A DNA stretch of 63,686 bases from Candidatus Heimdallarchaeota archaeon (lineage in GTDB: Archaea; Asgardarchaeota; Heimdallarchaeia; Heimdallarchaeales; Heimdallarchaeaceae). Location: the NCBI GenBank assembly GCA_030603365.1, contig JAUVXV010000017.1, positions 1 to 63,686 on the forward strand. Direction: 5' to 3'. A model generated the notes under the pieces. The model did no database searches, was not told the origin of the DNA, and saw nothing but the letters and a program-made list of their open reading frames with translations. Shown here piece by piece: positions 1 to 7,384 of this stretch. The number at the start of each line of letters is the position of its first letter. Positions within the stretch are counted from its first letter, which is position 1. The translations under genes and the position numbers were made by a program.

Positions 1-100
1 CTAAAGTACCAGTAGGATAATCTGCAGTTGTCGATACAGTACTGGAAATAAGTACAAAGATAGTGAAAACACATACTAAAGTCATATTAATTTTTTTCAT
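1..100 (-). CDS. Surface-protein paralog, N-terminal part only (cut by window edge)
   Basis: Only the first 33 codons are inside the window. The start ATG is at 100, preceded by an AGGTGA ribosome site at 105-110. The visible peptide is a signal sequence (MKKINMTLVCVFTIF then ...STVSTTADYPTGTL). The DYPTG(T/E)LGY motif after the predicted cleavage site is the same as in the six complete genes that follow, so this is the seventh visible member of the array and more may lie to the left. Function is unknown; a cell-surface role is inferred from the signal peptide. Confidence 0.85.
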   Translation of the reverse strand, partial: MKKINMTLVCVFTIFVLISSTVSTTADYPTGTL

Positions 101-227
101 TTTTTCACCTTTTTAGAAAAAACCTCCAAAGATTTTTCTACTCTCTAGTATTATGCTTGAGATAAAAACTTTATGCAAAATAGACGATTTCATCACAATA
201 TTGTAGGTTCATCAAGTGGTTTTGTTC

Positions 228-290
228 GTTTACCTACCAAAAAGTAAACCATTGCATCTCCTGTAATTGTTTAATAAAAACATTTCTGGA
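228..290 (-). promoter_or_regulatory. Promoter and leader palindrome for the surface gene ending at 100
   Basis: On the minus strand 271-290 gives a BRE/TATA-like element (GAAATGTTTTTATT). About 25 bases downstream, 228-249 holds an inverted repeat with GTTTAC/GTAAAC arms. The leader to the ATG is long (about 130 bases). No transcription data; the TATA call rests on similarity to the other array members. Confidence 0.55.
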
Positions 291-344
291 ATAATTCAGA
301 AGAGCTCTAAGTGATAAGAAAAAAAGAAAGACAAAAGTATAGTT

Positions 345-363
345 TAACATTTATGAAATGTTA
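345..363 (-). terminator. Hairpin terminator after the surface gene 371-1216
   Basis: TAACATTT (345-352) and AAATGTTA (356-363) form an 8-bp stem with a 3-base loop just beyond the stop codon. On the minus strand a pyrimidine/T-rich run follows (CTTTCTTTTTTTCTT). Confidence 0.6.
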
Positions 364-370
364 GCTAATA

Positions 371-1216
371 TTATTTTCTCTTTCGTTTAACAATCACTAA
401 TGCTATAGCCATTGCTGATAATCCTAATAAACTGAAACTCCAAGTATATGGTACAATAGTTCTGCCATCACCTGCATATGGACTATCAATTATAAAATGA
501 ATTTTACCAGAATAAGAGGTTGCCATATCATAATCAATAAGAACTTCCATTCTTCCTAGTAAACCAGTTCTAATATTTGTAGTAGTTTCTATCCTCATTT
601 CCATACTCATTGATTCTTCATAGCCGTTTCCTTCTATGGAAATATAGGCATAATCATACATAAGAATTGAGAAAACATCCTCTTGTAGTTTGAACTCAAC
701 TATTTCAGAATAGCCATATTCATATGTATACCCACCATATGTTGTAGTAATACTATCGCCATTATTATAGTTATCATCCACCAGTTCTTCTATGAGTTGT
801 TCATAGATATTGTAAGTTCCTGTAGTGTTTGTGTAAGTAACTGGGTTGATAAAGAAACCTCCAAAGGCGTAATACAGCCCATAACCTAGCAAGAAGCCCA
901 TAGAGCTGTCTGATGTTTTAACATTATTCACATATATATCATACCAAACACCAGAAGCATTATCAGGATCTTCCAATACAACTACTTTGATTTTACTGTC
1001 TTGACTTAATTCTTTATCTCCAATATAGAAATCATCAGTATAGGTAGCAAAATCACCTGAAAGGTCCAACTTAGTAACAGTCCATTCAAACTTTTCCCCA
1101 ACTGCAATTTCATCAGCATATCCTAAAGTACCTGTAGGATAATCAGCTGTTGAGGTAATGGGTAAAAACGCTAAGCACGCTAGCAAAACCATTGAAATTA
1201 TTATTTTTCTATTCAT
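371..1216 (-). CDS. Secreted C-terminally anchored surface protein, array member 2
   Basis: A 281-residue protein with a signal peptide (about 1-24, ending ITSTA before DYPTG), an extracellular body of about 230 residues, and a C-terminal hydrophobic helix (about 257-276, SFSLLGLSAMAIALVIV) followed by KRKRK. Signal peptide at one end and a helix plus basic tail at the other is the layout of archaeal '-CTERM' sorted surface proteins. The body shares blocks with its neighbours: DYPTG.LGY, EF/KFEWTV, YIGD, LEDPDNA.GVW(Y/F)D, NPVTYTNTTGTYNIYEQ. The last block holds a conserved N-T-T glycosylation sequon. Start chosen at the ATG with an upstream GGTGAA. Closest to the gene at 3259-4086 (both have NYN/YDYGDS...YGG.TYE). 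Function unknown. Confidence 0.9.
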   Translation of the reverse strand: MNRKIIISMVLLACLAFLPITSTADYPTGTLGYADEIAVGEKFEWTVTKLDLSGDFATYTDDFYIGDKELSQDSKIKVVVLEDPDNASGVWYDIYVNNVKTSDSSMGFLLGYGLYYAFGGFFINPVTYTNTTGTYNIYEQLIEELVDDNYNNGDSITTTYGGYTYEYGYSEIVEFKLQEDVFSILMYDYAYISIEGNGYEESMSMEMRIETTTNIRTGLLGRMEVLIDYDMATSYSGKIHFIIDSPYAGDGRTIVPYTWSFSLLGLSAMAIALVIVKRKRK

Positions 1217-1230
1217 AAGTTCACCTATTA

Positions 1231-1290
1231 ATTAGTCACAAATAGTCAACTAATATTCTATTAAGAATATTTCATAAAAACCTTTCCTTG
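1231..1290 (-). promoter_or_regulatory. Promoter and weak leader palindrome of gene 371-1216
   Basis: 1271-1290 on the minus strand reads GGAAAGGTTTTTATGAA, the array's BRE/TATA type. ATTAGT (1231-1236) and ACTAAT (1249-1254) form a 6-bp inverted repeat in the leader, close to where transcription would start. Confidence 0.5.
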
Positions 1291-1330
1291 AATTTTCTGA
1301 AACAATTTGTTAGAAAAAAAATAGAATAAA

Positions 1331-1348
1331 AGAGAAGTTAGTTTCTCT
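1331..1348 (-). terminator. Terminator hairpin spanning the stop codon of gene 1338-2156
   Basis: AGAGAA (1331-1336) and TTCTCT (1343-1348) pair; the TAA stop (1338-1340) lies in the loop. A T-rich run follows on the minus strand (TTTATTCTATTTTTTTT). Confidence 0.55.
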
Positions 1349-2156
1349 TTCGTTTTACTAAAGCTACAACTGCTGCGATAACACTTAGACCTAGGAAACT
1401 GTAAGCCCAGCTGTAAGGGGCAATGTTTGCGTAACCACTGTCTATTAATATATGAAATGTACCAGATGCATACTCATTTTCAGCTTCCATTTTCATTTCA
1501 ATTTTACCCAATAAACCTGTTACTGTGTTTACTGATGTTATATATTCACTGGTTCCTTCAGTACTTATTTCAGTACCTCCACCTGACATAGTCATAGTTA
1601 TGCTTTGAGAAATGGATAATGAGAACACATCACCTTGAAGTTTGTATTCGATAGTTTGGTCAATATCACCTTGAATTGTTATTCCATATATTTCGTAAGA
1701 AACACTTGTAGTATAGTGGTCGTTCAGTTCCACTAGTTCTTCAAAGATCTGGTCATAAAGCTGATAAGTTCCAGTAGTATTAATATAGGTAACGGGATTG
1801 ATAAAGAAATTTCCAAAACCATAGTAAAAACCTATAAAGAAAGATTCGGGACCTATTACTTTGACACCATCAACAAAGACATCAAACCAAACACCTGTTG
1901 CGTTATCAGGGTCTTCAAGAATAACAAATTTTATCTTATCACCTTGAGTCAAATCGCTGTCACCGATATAGAAAAAATCAGCAAGGTATGTAAAATCACC
2001 AGTTGCAGCTAATTTTGATACTGTCCATTCAAACTCAGCATCAACTGCTATTTGATCTGAATAACCTAGTTCTCCTGTTGGGTAATCAGCTGTTGTAATC
2101 GGCATGAAAGCTAAACATGCTAGTAAGACAAAAGCACTAATTATTTTTTTATTCAT
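1338..2156 (-). CDS. Secreted C-terminally anchored surface protein, array member 3
   Basis: 272 residues from the ATG at 2156, which has AAAAGGTGAAATT in front; an in-frame upstream ATG at 2183 adds nine residues before the ribosome site and is rejected. Signal peptide (MNKKIISAFVLLACLAF...TTADYPTG), the family blocks YIGDSDLTQGDKIKFVILEDP and INPVTYINTTGTYQLYDQ, and the C-terminal anchor SYSFLGLS-type helix with KRKRN. Most similar to the next gene (2304-3128): the 3' ends share an identical stretch of about 90 bases (from about 1358) that covers the anchor, evidence of recent duplication or gene conversion. Function unknown. Confidence 0.9.
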   Translation of the reverse strand: MNKKIISAFVLLACLAFMPITTADYPTGELGYSDQIAVDAEFEWTVSKLAATGDFTYLADFFYIGDSDLTQGDKIKFVILEDPDNATGVWFDVFVDGVKVIGPESFFIGFYYGFGNFFINPVTYINTTGTYQLYDQIFEELVELNDHYTTSVSYEIYGITIQGDIDQTIEYKLQGDVFSLSISQSITMTMSGGGTEISTEGTSEYITSVNTVTGLLGKIEMKMEAENEYASGTFHILIDSGYANIAPYSWAYSFLGLSVIAAVVALVKRKRN

Positions 2157-2170
2157 AATTTCACCTTTTT

Positions 2171-2240
2171 GGTTCAAACTCATCTAATTAAGTTGACCAA
2201 CATATATAAAGTAAGACAATAATAAAAATGTTTTCCAAGA
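2171..2240 (-). promoter_or_regulatory. Promoter and leader inverted repeat of gene 1338-2156
   Basis: 2221-2240 on the minus strand reads GGAAAACATTTTTATT (BRE/TATA type). GGTTCAA (2171-2177) and TTGACC (2193-2198) pair with one bulged base in the leader. Confidence 0.5.
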
Positions 2241-2294
2241 ATTAATGAAATAATAAAACATTTCTTTGATTTGTTGTGAAATAGAAAAAGATGA

Positions 2295-2317
2295 GAAAAA
2301 GAATTATCTTCTTTTTC
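2295..2317 (-). terminator. Terminator hairpin spanning the stop codon of gene 2304-3128
   Basis: GAAAAAGAA (2295-2303) and TTCTTTTTC (2309-2317) form a perfect 9-bp stem; the 5-base loop contains the TAA stop (2304-2306). A T-rich run follows on the minus strand. Confidence 0.6.
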
Positions 2318-3128
2318 GTTTTGCTAAAGCTACAACTGCTGCGATAACACTTAGACCTAGGAAACTGTAAGCCCAGCTGTAAGGGGCAATGTTTGCGTAA
2401 CCACTGTCTATTAGTATATGAAATGATCCTGTAATATAGTCTGATTCAATTTCCATTGTCAATTCACTTTTACCCAATAAACCTGTTTTTGTGTTTATTG
2501 TTTGTTCAAATTCCATGGATCCTGCCGAAGTCAGTTCTGTAGCTCCATCTGACATAGTCATATCTACACTCATATACTGATAAATTACAAAAACATCACC
2601 TTTCAGTGAATATTTGAGTTCTGTATTCATAGAACCTACAATTGTAATTCCATACATTTCGTAAGAAATGCTTGTACTATATTCATCGTTTAGTTCCACT
2701 AGTTCTTCAAAGATCTGGTCATAAATCTGATAAGTTCCTGTTGTATTAGTATAGGTAACTGGATTGATAAAGTATCCTCCAAAAGCATAATAACCGTAAC
2801 CTATCCAGAAATTTTCAGGGTTTATTACTTTGACATCATCAACAAAGACATCAAACCAAACACCAGTTGCGTTATCAGGGTCTTCAAGAATAACAAATCT
2901 TATCTTAGCACCTTGAGTTAAATCGCTGTCACCGATATAGAAATAATCAGTATATGTAGCAAAATCACCAGTGGTTACCAATTTTGACACGGTCCATTCA
3001 AATTCTGAATCAACAGCGATTTCGTCAGAATAACCTAGTTCTCCAGTTGGGTAATCAGCTGTTGAGGTAATTGGCATGAAAGCCAAACATGTTAGCAAAA
3101 TTATTGCTGAAATTATTTTTTTATTCAT
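2304..3128 (-). CDS. Secreted C-terminally anchored surface protein, array member 4
   Basis: 274 residues, ATG at 3128 with an AGGTGAA ribosome site. Signal peptide about 1-24, body with EFEWTVSKL, YIGDSDLTQGAKIRFVIL, DPDNATGVWFDVFVDDVKV and NPVTYTNTTGTYQIYDQ, anchor helix and KRKRR tail. With the gene at 1338-2156 it forms a subfamily (both have SYEMYGITI/SYEIYGITI and MTMS.G.TE in the second half). The first half is far better conserved across the array than the second half, which differs in sequence between subfamilies. Function unknown. Confidence 0.9.
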   Translation of the reverse strand: MNKKIISAIILLTCLAFMPITSTADYPTGELGYSDEIAVDSEFEWTVSKLVTTGDFATYTDYFYIGDSDLTQGAKIRFVILEDPDNATGVWFDVFVDDVKVINPENFWIGYGYYAFGGYFINPVTYTNTTGTYQIYDQIFEELVELNDEYSTSISYEMYGITIVGSMNTELKYSLKGDVFVIYQYMSVDMTMSDGATELTSAGSMEFEQTINTKTGLLGKSELTMEIESDYITGSFHILIDSGYANIAPYSWAYSFLGLSVIAAVVALAKRKRR

Positions 3129-3144
3129 AAGTTCACCTTTCTTA

Positions 3145-3203
3145 AGTTTACTTTTGAGTAAACTAATGTTTACTTAGCACTGTTTTATTAAAAATCTTTC
3201 CTT
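3145..3203 (-). promoter_or_regulatory. Promoter and perfect leader palindrome of gene 2304-3128
   Basis: AGTTTACT (3145-3152) and AGTAAACT (3157-3164) form a perfect 8-bp stem with a TTTG loop, 16 bases upstream of the ATG. 3185-3203 on the minus strand reads GGAAAGATTTTTAATAAAA, the BRE/TATA type of the array. The spacing puts the palindrome at or just after the expected transcription start. Confidence 0.6.
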
Positions 3204-3250
3204 GAGTTTATAAAGGATATAAAATAGTAAAAAAAGCAGGAAAAAGGGGT

Positions 3251-3271
3251 AAAGAGAATTAGTTCCTCTTT
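3251..3271 (-). terminator. Terminator hairpin spanning the stop codon of gene 3259-4086
   Basis: AAAGAG (3251-3256) pairs with CTCTTT (3266-3271); the TAA stop (3259-3261) is in the loop. Confidence 0.45.
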
Positions 3272-4086
3272 CTTTTAGCTAAAGCTACTACTGCAGCTAT
3301 TACAGTTATACCTAAGAAACTGTAAGCCCATTCATAGGGAGTCTTGGCATAGTCACTATCTATTAACAGATGTGCTTTACCAACACCGTAGGACATATCA
3401 ATATCAGCCAATATTTCAACTTTACCTACTAGACCAGTTCTAATATTGATTGTCGTTTCTGTCATCATCTCTCTATACCCTGATTCATCATGACCATTTC
3501 CTTTTATGGAATAAGAATCATAACTGTACATATAAATTGAGAAAACATCCCCTTGTAGTTTGAATTCAAGCTTTTCTGAGTAGGTAGATTCATAGGTTAA
3601 ACCACCATATACTTCAGAATGGCTATCGCCATAATCATAGTTTTCATCTTCAAGTTCTTCATAGAGTTGTTCATAGATATTGTAGGTTCCTGTAGCATTG
3701 GTGTAAGTTACTGGGGTGATGAAGAAACCACCATATGTGTAAAACATACCATAATACATCAGATAACCAAGATAGGGATCAGTAATTTTGATATCATTCA
3801 GATAAACATCAAACCAGGTATCATTAGCTTCATCGGGATCTTCAAGGATTTTAACTTTGATTTTATCACCTTGGCTTAATGTGGCATTTCCAATATAGAT
3901 ATATTCAGTAAAGTCTTCCATGTCACCTGTATTTTCAAATATTTTGACTGTCCATTCAAACTCATCATCAGTATTAATCTCATCAGAATATCCTAGTTCC
4001 CCAGTAGGGTAATCAGCTGTTGATGTAATCGGTATAAATGCTAAACAAGTTAGCAACATTACTGCTGTAATAATTTTTTTATTCAT
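3259..4086 (-). CDS. Secreted C-terminally anchored surface protein, array member 5
   Basis: 275 residues from the ATG at 4086, with GGTGAATCT upstream; an in-frame ATG at 4101 lies before the ribosome site. Signal peptide (MNKKIITAVMLLTCLAF...STADYPTG), family blocks EFEWTVKIF, YIGNATLSQGDKIKVKILEDP, TPVTYTNATGTYNIYEQ, and C-terminal anchor AYSFLGITVIAAVVALAKR. N-A-T replaces N-T-T but the sequon is kept. Body most like the gene at 371-1216. Function unknown. Confidence 0.9.
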   Translation of the reverse strand: MNKKIITAVMLLTCLAFIPITSTADYPTGELGYSDEINTDDEFEWTVKIFENTGDMEDFTEYIYIGNATLSQGDKIKVKILEDPDEANDTWFDVYLNDIKITDPYLGYLMYYGMFYTYGGFFITPVTYTNATGTYNIYEQLYEELEDENYDYGDSHSEVYGGLTYESTYSEKLEFKLQGDVFSIYMYSYDSYSIKGNGHDESGYREMMTETTINIRTGLVGKVEILADIDMSYGVGKAHLLIDSDYAKTPYEWAYSFLGITVIAAVVALAKRKRN

Positions 4087-4108
4087 AGATTCACCATTCA
4101 TTTTAAGC

Positions 4109-4166
4109 TTACTTAATTTAGTAAACTAACCTAATGTAAGTAGGATTGAAATAAAAACATTTCGAG
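4109..4166 (-). promoter_or_regulatory. Promoter and leader inverted repeat of gene 3259-4086
   Basis: 4149-4166 on the minus strand reads CTCGAAATGTTTTTATTTC. TTACT (4109-4113) and AGTAA (4120-4124) form a short hairpin in the leader. Confidence 0.5.
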
Positions 4167-4213
4167 CAATTTTGAATCATATAAAAATACAAATAAAAAA
4201 ATAAAAAAAATAT

Positions 4214-4235
4214 AAAGAGAAGTTATTTTTTCTTT
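4214..4235 (-). terminator. Weak terminator hairpin at the stop of gene 4223-5038
   Basis: AAAGA (4214-4218) can pair with TCTTT (4231-4235) around the stop codon at 4223-4225; on the minus strand a T-rich tract follows. Weakest member of this hairpin set. Confidence 0.3.
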
Positions 4236-5038
4236 CTTTTTGCTAAAGCTATAACTGCAGCTATAACTGTTATACCTAGAAAACTAAAAGCCCAATTGAA
4301 AGGTATTCCTGTATATTTGCTAGTTAATTGGAAATCTAGAGTTCCAACAGCTTCACTTCCATACATCGTCATATCGATTTCAATATACGTTTTACTGTGA
4401 CCTAAGAGACCATTTTCAGTATTTACAGACATTTCTAGTTCAGCTTTCACAGACATATAATTTGTGTTATCACCAAAGAACACTTCTAAGTAAAAACTTG
4501 ATGTAAATGTAGAACCAGTTAAGGTATATTGATTTCGAACTATGTATCTGTAAGTATATCCGTTAGAAGTCTCATCTTTGGAATAATCTTCCGCATCCGC
4601 AACAAATTCTTCAAAGATTTGTTCATAAAGGTTGTAAGTTCCAGTTGTATTAGTATAAGTAACAGGACTAATAAAGAAGTCACTATATCCATAGCCTTGA
4701 GCATAACCTAACCATATATTATTAGGATTGGTAACTTTTGCTCCATCAACATAAATATCGTACCAAATACCTATGGCATCATCAGGATCTTCAAGGACAA
4801 CTAATCTAATCTTATTCCCTTGTTCTAAGATAGTATCCCCAATATAGAAATCATCATCGTAGTATTTAGTAATATCACCAGTTAATTGAAGAGTTTTCAC
4901 AGTCCATTCAAATTCAGAATCTACAGCAATTTCATCTGAATATCCAAGATTACCAGTTGGAAAATCAGCAGAGGTTGTAATCGGACTTAAAGCGAAACAT
5001 GTAAACACTATTAGTGCAGTAAATATTTTTTTATTCAT
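4223..5038 (-). CDS. Secreted C-terminally anchored surface protein, array member 6
   Basis: 271 residues from the ATG at 5038, which has AGGTGAATCT upstream. A 28-residue in-frame extension to 5122 runs through the leader palindrome and promoter and is rejected. Signal peptide (MNKKIFTALIVFTCFAL...SADFPTG), family blocks EFEWTVKTL, YIGDTILEQGNKIRLVVLEDP, SPVTYTNTTGTYNLYEQIFEE; anchor AFSFLGITVIAAVIALAKR with KKK. The second half (NGYTYRYIV, MYGSEAVGTLDFQLTSKY) is distinct, so this is its own subfamily. Function unknown. Confidence 0.88.
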   Translation of the reverse strand: MNKKIFTALIVFTCFALSPITTSADFPTGNLGYSDEIAVDSEFEWTVKTLQLTGDITKYYDDDFYIGDTILEQGNKIRLVVLEDPDDAIGIWYDIYVDGAKVTNPNNIWLGYAQGYGYSDFFISPVTYTNTTGTYNLYEQIFEEFVADAEDYSKDETSNGYTYRYIVRNQYTLTGSTFTSSFYLEVFFGDNTNYMSVKAELEMSVNTENGLLGHSKTYIEIDMTMYGSEAVGTLDFQLTSKYTGIPFNWAFSFLGITVIAAVIALAKRKKK

Positions 5039-5055
5039 AGATTCACCTAATTTTC

Positions 5056-5118
5056 GTTTACTTTTCAAAAAGTAAACTATCATTATAGAGAACATTATAA
5101 AATTTAAGTGTTTCGAGA
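5056..5118 (-). promoter_or_regulatory. Promoter and strong leader palindrome of gene 4223-5038
   Basis: GTTTACTTTT (5056-5065) and AAAAGTAAAC (5068-5077) form a near-continuous stem. 5099-5118 on the minus strand reads CTCGAAACACTTAAATT (BRE plus TATA). The predicted transcript would begin close to the palindrome. Confidence 0.6.
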
Positions 5119-5166
5119 ACAATTTGCTAATGAAAATACAGTTAAAAAACTAAAGAAAAATAAGGA

Positions 5167-5187
5167 AAAGAGAATTAATTTCTCTTT
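5167..5187 (-). terminator. Terminator hairpin spanning the stop codon of gene 5175-6014
   Basis: AAAGAGAA (5167-5174) and TTCTCTTT (5180-5187) form a perfect 8-bp stem; the 5-base loop includes the TAA stop (5175-5177). T-rich sequence follows on the minus strand. Confidence 0.6.
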
Positions 5188-6014
5188 CTTTTAGCTAAAG
5201 CTACTACTGCTGCTATTACAGTTATACCTAAGAAGCTGTAAGCCCAGTTATAAGGAGCATTACCATAAGGACTATCGATTTTAATGTGTACTGAACCTGA
5301 CATATAATCAGTAGTTGCTTCAACACTCAGTTCTAAATAACCGAATAAACCAGTTTGTGTATTGATTGTAGCTTCACCTATAACTTCTATTTCACTAGTC
5401 AATTCAGTGTAACCACCTGTTATGGTTGCATATTGGTACATATAGACTGATAAAACCATGACTGATCCTTTTTCTTCAATAGTTATTTTTTGCGAATAAG
5501 TTCCTGAAAAGGTGTAACCATTATATACTGTTGAATAACTATCACCATCATCATAGAAGTATGGCTCAATTTCTTCTAGCATCTGTTCATAAATGTTGTA
5601 AGTTCCAGTAGCATTAGTATATGTTGTTGGTAAGATTAAAAAGGGTGTAAAACCATAATAACTAAAGGAAGTGTATAGATAACCTGCTTCTGGTACAAGA
5701 ACATCGTTAATATATAGTTCATACCAAACATCAGTTGCTGTATCAGGATCTGCCAGAATAACAACCTTGTAGATGTCACCTGCTTTTGGGAGCATATCAC
5801 CATATCCATAATAAGATATGTAGGATTCATAATAGTCTTTCATGTCTGCAAAGTCACCTGTAAATTCATATTTACTCAATGTCCACTTGTATTCATTACC
5901 TGGCTGAATTTCGTCGGAGTAACCTAGTTCTCCTGTTGGATAGTCAGCTGAGGTAAATGGGACAAATGCTAGACATGCTAGCAAAACAATTGCTGTAATA
6001 ATTTTTTTATTCAT
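5175..6014 (-). CDS. Secreted C-terminally anchored surface protein, array member 7 (last)
   Basis: 279 residues from the ATG at 6014 with AGGTGAATCT upstream; the in-frame extension to 6098 covers leader and promoter and is rejected. Signal peptide (MNKKIITAIVLLACLAF...TSADYPTG), a body that departs from the others after EYKWTLSKYEFTGD (a Tyr-rich insertion YYESYISYYGYGD), then ILPTTYTNATGTYNIYEQ and the usual anchor YSFLGITVIAAVVALAKR. It is the promoter-proximal end of the array and is divergent from the SPFH gene. Function unknown. Confidence 0.88.
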   Translation of the reverse strand: MNKKIITAIVLLACLAFVPFTSADYPTGELGYSDEIQPGNEYKWTLSKYEFTGDFADMKDYYESYISYYGYGDMLPKAGDIYKVVILADPDTATDVWYELYINDVLVPEAGYLYTSFSYYGFTPFLILPTTYTNATGTYNIYEQMLEEIEPYFYDDGDSYSTVYNGYTFSGTYSQKITIEEKGSVMVLSVYMYQYATITGGYTELTSEIEVIGEATINTQTGLFGYLELSVEATTDYMSGSVHIKIDSPYGNAPYNWAYSFLGITVIAAVVALAKRKRN

Positions 6015-6031
6015 AGATTCACCTAATTTTC

Positions 6032-6095
6032 GTTTACCTTCCAAGAAGTAAACTATCATTAAATAGAACAACATCAAATTTAAGTATTTCGAAAA
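6032..6095 (-). promoter_or_regulatory. Promoter and leader palindrome of gene 5175-6014
   Basis: GTTTAC (6032-6037) and GTAAAC (6048-6053) with an inner TTC/GAA pairing make a bulged hairpin. 6077-6095 on the minus strand reads CGAAATACTTAAATTTGA (BRE plus TATA). Confidence 0.58.
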
Positions 6096-6230
6096 CAATT
6101 TTGCAGAATATAAACATGAAATTCAAATCACAATTTCAATATTAAAACCACATATTCTTTTAGATATATTAAAAAGCCTCCATGTTAGTTATTTAAACAC
6201 CTAAGAAATGAAAAGAGGGTATGACAAGAT

Positions 6231-7373
6231 ATGAGTTGGTATATATGGTTACCAGTAGGGCTAGTGGTAGTTTTAGTCCTGTTCTTATTGTTTTATGCAT
6301 CTAGATATAGAAAATTTACTTCTGATACTTACATGATTCATTTTAGAAATGGTAGAGTAATTAAAGCTGGGATTGGTGGAAAAGCTGTTGTGATTCCTCT
6401 GATTGATGAGGTAAGGGTTGTACCTGTAACCACCCAATCTACTTTTCTAGAAGCAAAAGAGAAGGTTTTATCAAGAGAATTCCAGGAGATTAGTGTTACT
6501 GCGTTTGTTTTCTGGCGAGTAATAGATCCAGAAGTAGCATTTTCTAGAACTTCTTGGAATAAGTCTGATGATGCCTATATTGAGAATATCATAAGAAACG
6601 CTGCAGAGAGTATAATACGTACAACTTGTGCAAACATGGCTTTAGAGAAAATCATTAGAGATAGACAGGCTATCATAGAAGCAGTTACTAAAGAGTTACA
6701 TGCTCTAACTAAGGATTGGGGAATGCTTGTTGAAAGTTGTGAGATTCGAGATATAGAAATTATAGATCCTAACTTAAAGGCTAATGTTAGCGCTATTATG
6801 AAAATAGAACAGGAAAAGCTTGCTCGTTTGAAAAGTGCTGAAATGGAAGAGATAACAAAACTTCGTGATCTCGAAGTCAGCAGGAAAGTAGGTATTGAAC
6901 AACAAGAAGTAGGATTGGAAGTAGATTCCAAAGAGAAAGATAAAGAGATTGCAGTACAAGAACTGGAAAGGAAACGTACTGAAGTTGAAGCTCAAACCTT
7001 TCAAACTAAGATAGAAATTGAAGCCAGTGCAGAAGCTTCCAAAATTAAACAATTAGCTGTAGCTAAACAGTTCGAAATGGAATCCAGAGCACGTGGTGAT
7101 GCAGCTGCTATTATTGAAGCTAAAACAGCTGAAGCTGAAGGTATTTTAAAACGTATTGAAGCTCTTGCCAAAGCTGATGAAAGGTTATTCCAAGAAATGA
7201 TAATTGAAAAATTGCCAGAAATATATCAGAATCTAGAAATTGATAAAATGATTATTACTGGTAGTAAGGAAGATGCGTTTTCTTCAATAGCTAATGCTAT
7301 AGTTCCATTTTTACAGATTGTTCCAGAACTTACTAAGAAAACTAATTTAGGAAAGGAAGTGAAGAAAAAATAG
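6231..7373 (+). CDS. SPFH/Band-7 (flotillin-like) membrane scaffold protein
   Basis: 380 residues. An N-terminal membrane helix (about 4-24, rich in V/L) is followed by an SPFH domain (about 30-200, with VIPLIDEVRVVPVTTQ and QEISVTAFVFWRVIDPE) and a long Glu/Lys/Ala-rich coiled coil (about 195-320; repeats of EAE, AEAEGILKRIEALAKAD) ending in a short hydrophobic tail (AIVPFLQIVPEL). This is the flotillin order of domains, with a coiled coil longer than in stomatins. Family members form membrane microdomain cages; the substrate is not known here. It reads away from the surface-protein array with a separate promoter. The start has GAGGGT 9 bases upstream. No NfeD-type partner is adjacent. Confidence 0.88.
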   Translation: MSWYIWLPVGLVVVLVLFLLFYASRYRKFTSDTYMIHFRNGRVIKAGIGGKAVVIPLIDEVRVVPVTTQSTFLEAKEKVLSREFQEISVTAFVFWRVIDPEVAFSRTSWNKSDDAYIENIIRNAAESIIRTTCANMALEKIIRDRQAIIEAVTKELHALTKDWGMLVESCEIRDIEIIDPNLKANVSAIMKIEQEKLARLKSAEMEEITKLRDLEVSRKVGIEQQEVGLEVDSKEKDKEIAVQELERKRTEVEAQTFQTKIEIEASAEASKIKQLAVAKQFEMESRARGDAAAIIEAKTAEAEGILKRIEALAKADERLFQEMIIEKLPEIYQNLEIDKMIITGSKEDAFSSIANAIVPFLQIVPELTKKTNLGKEVKKK

Positions 7374-7384
7374 AATTCTTCCTT

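Noticed and set aside
5039..5122. N-terminal extensions of surface genes (also 6015-6098, 47500-47589)
   Set aside because: They read through the leader palindrome and promoter; the ATG after GGTGA gives the conserved signal peptide.
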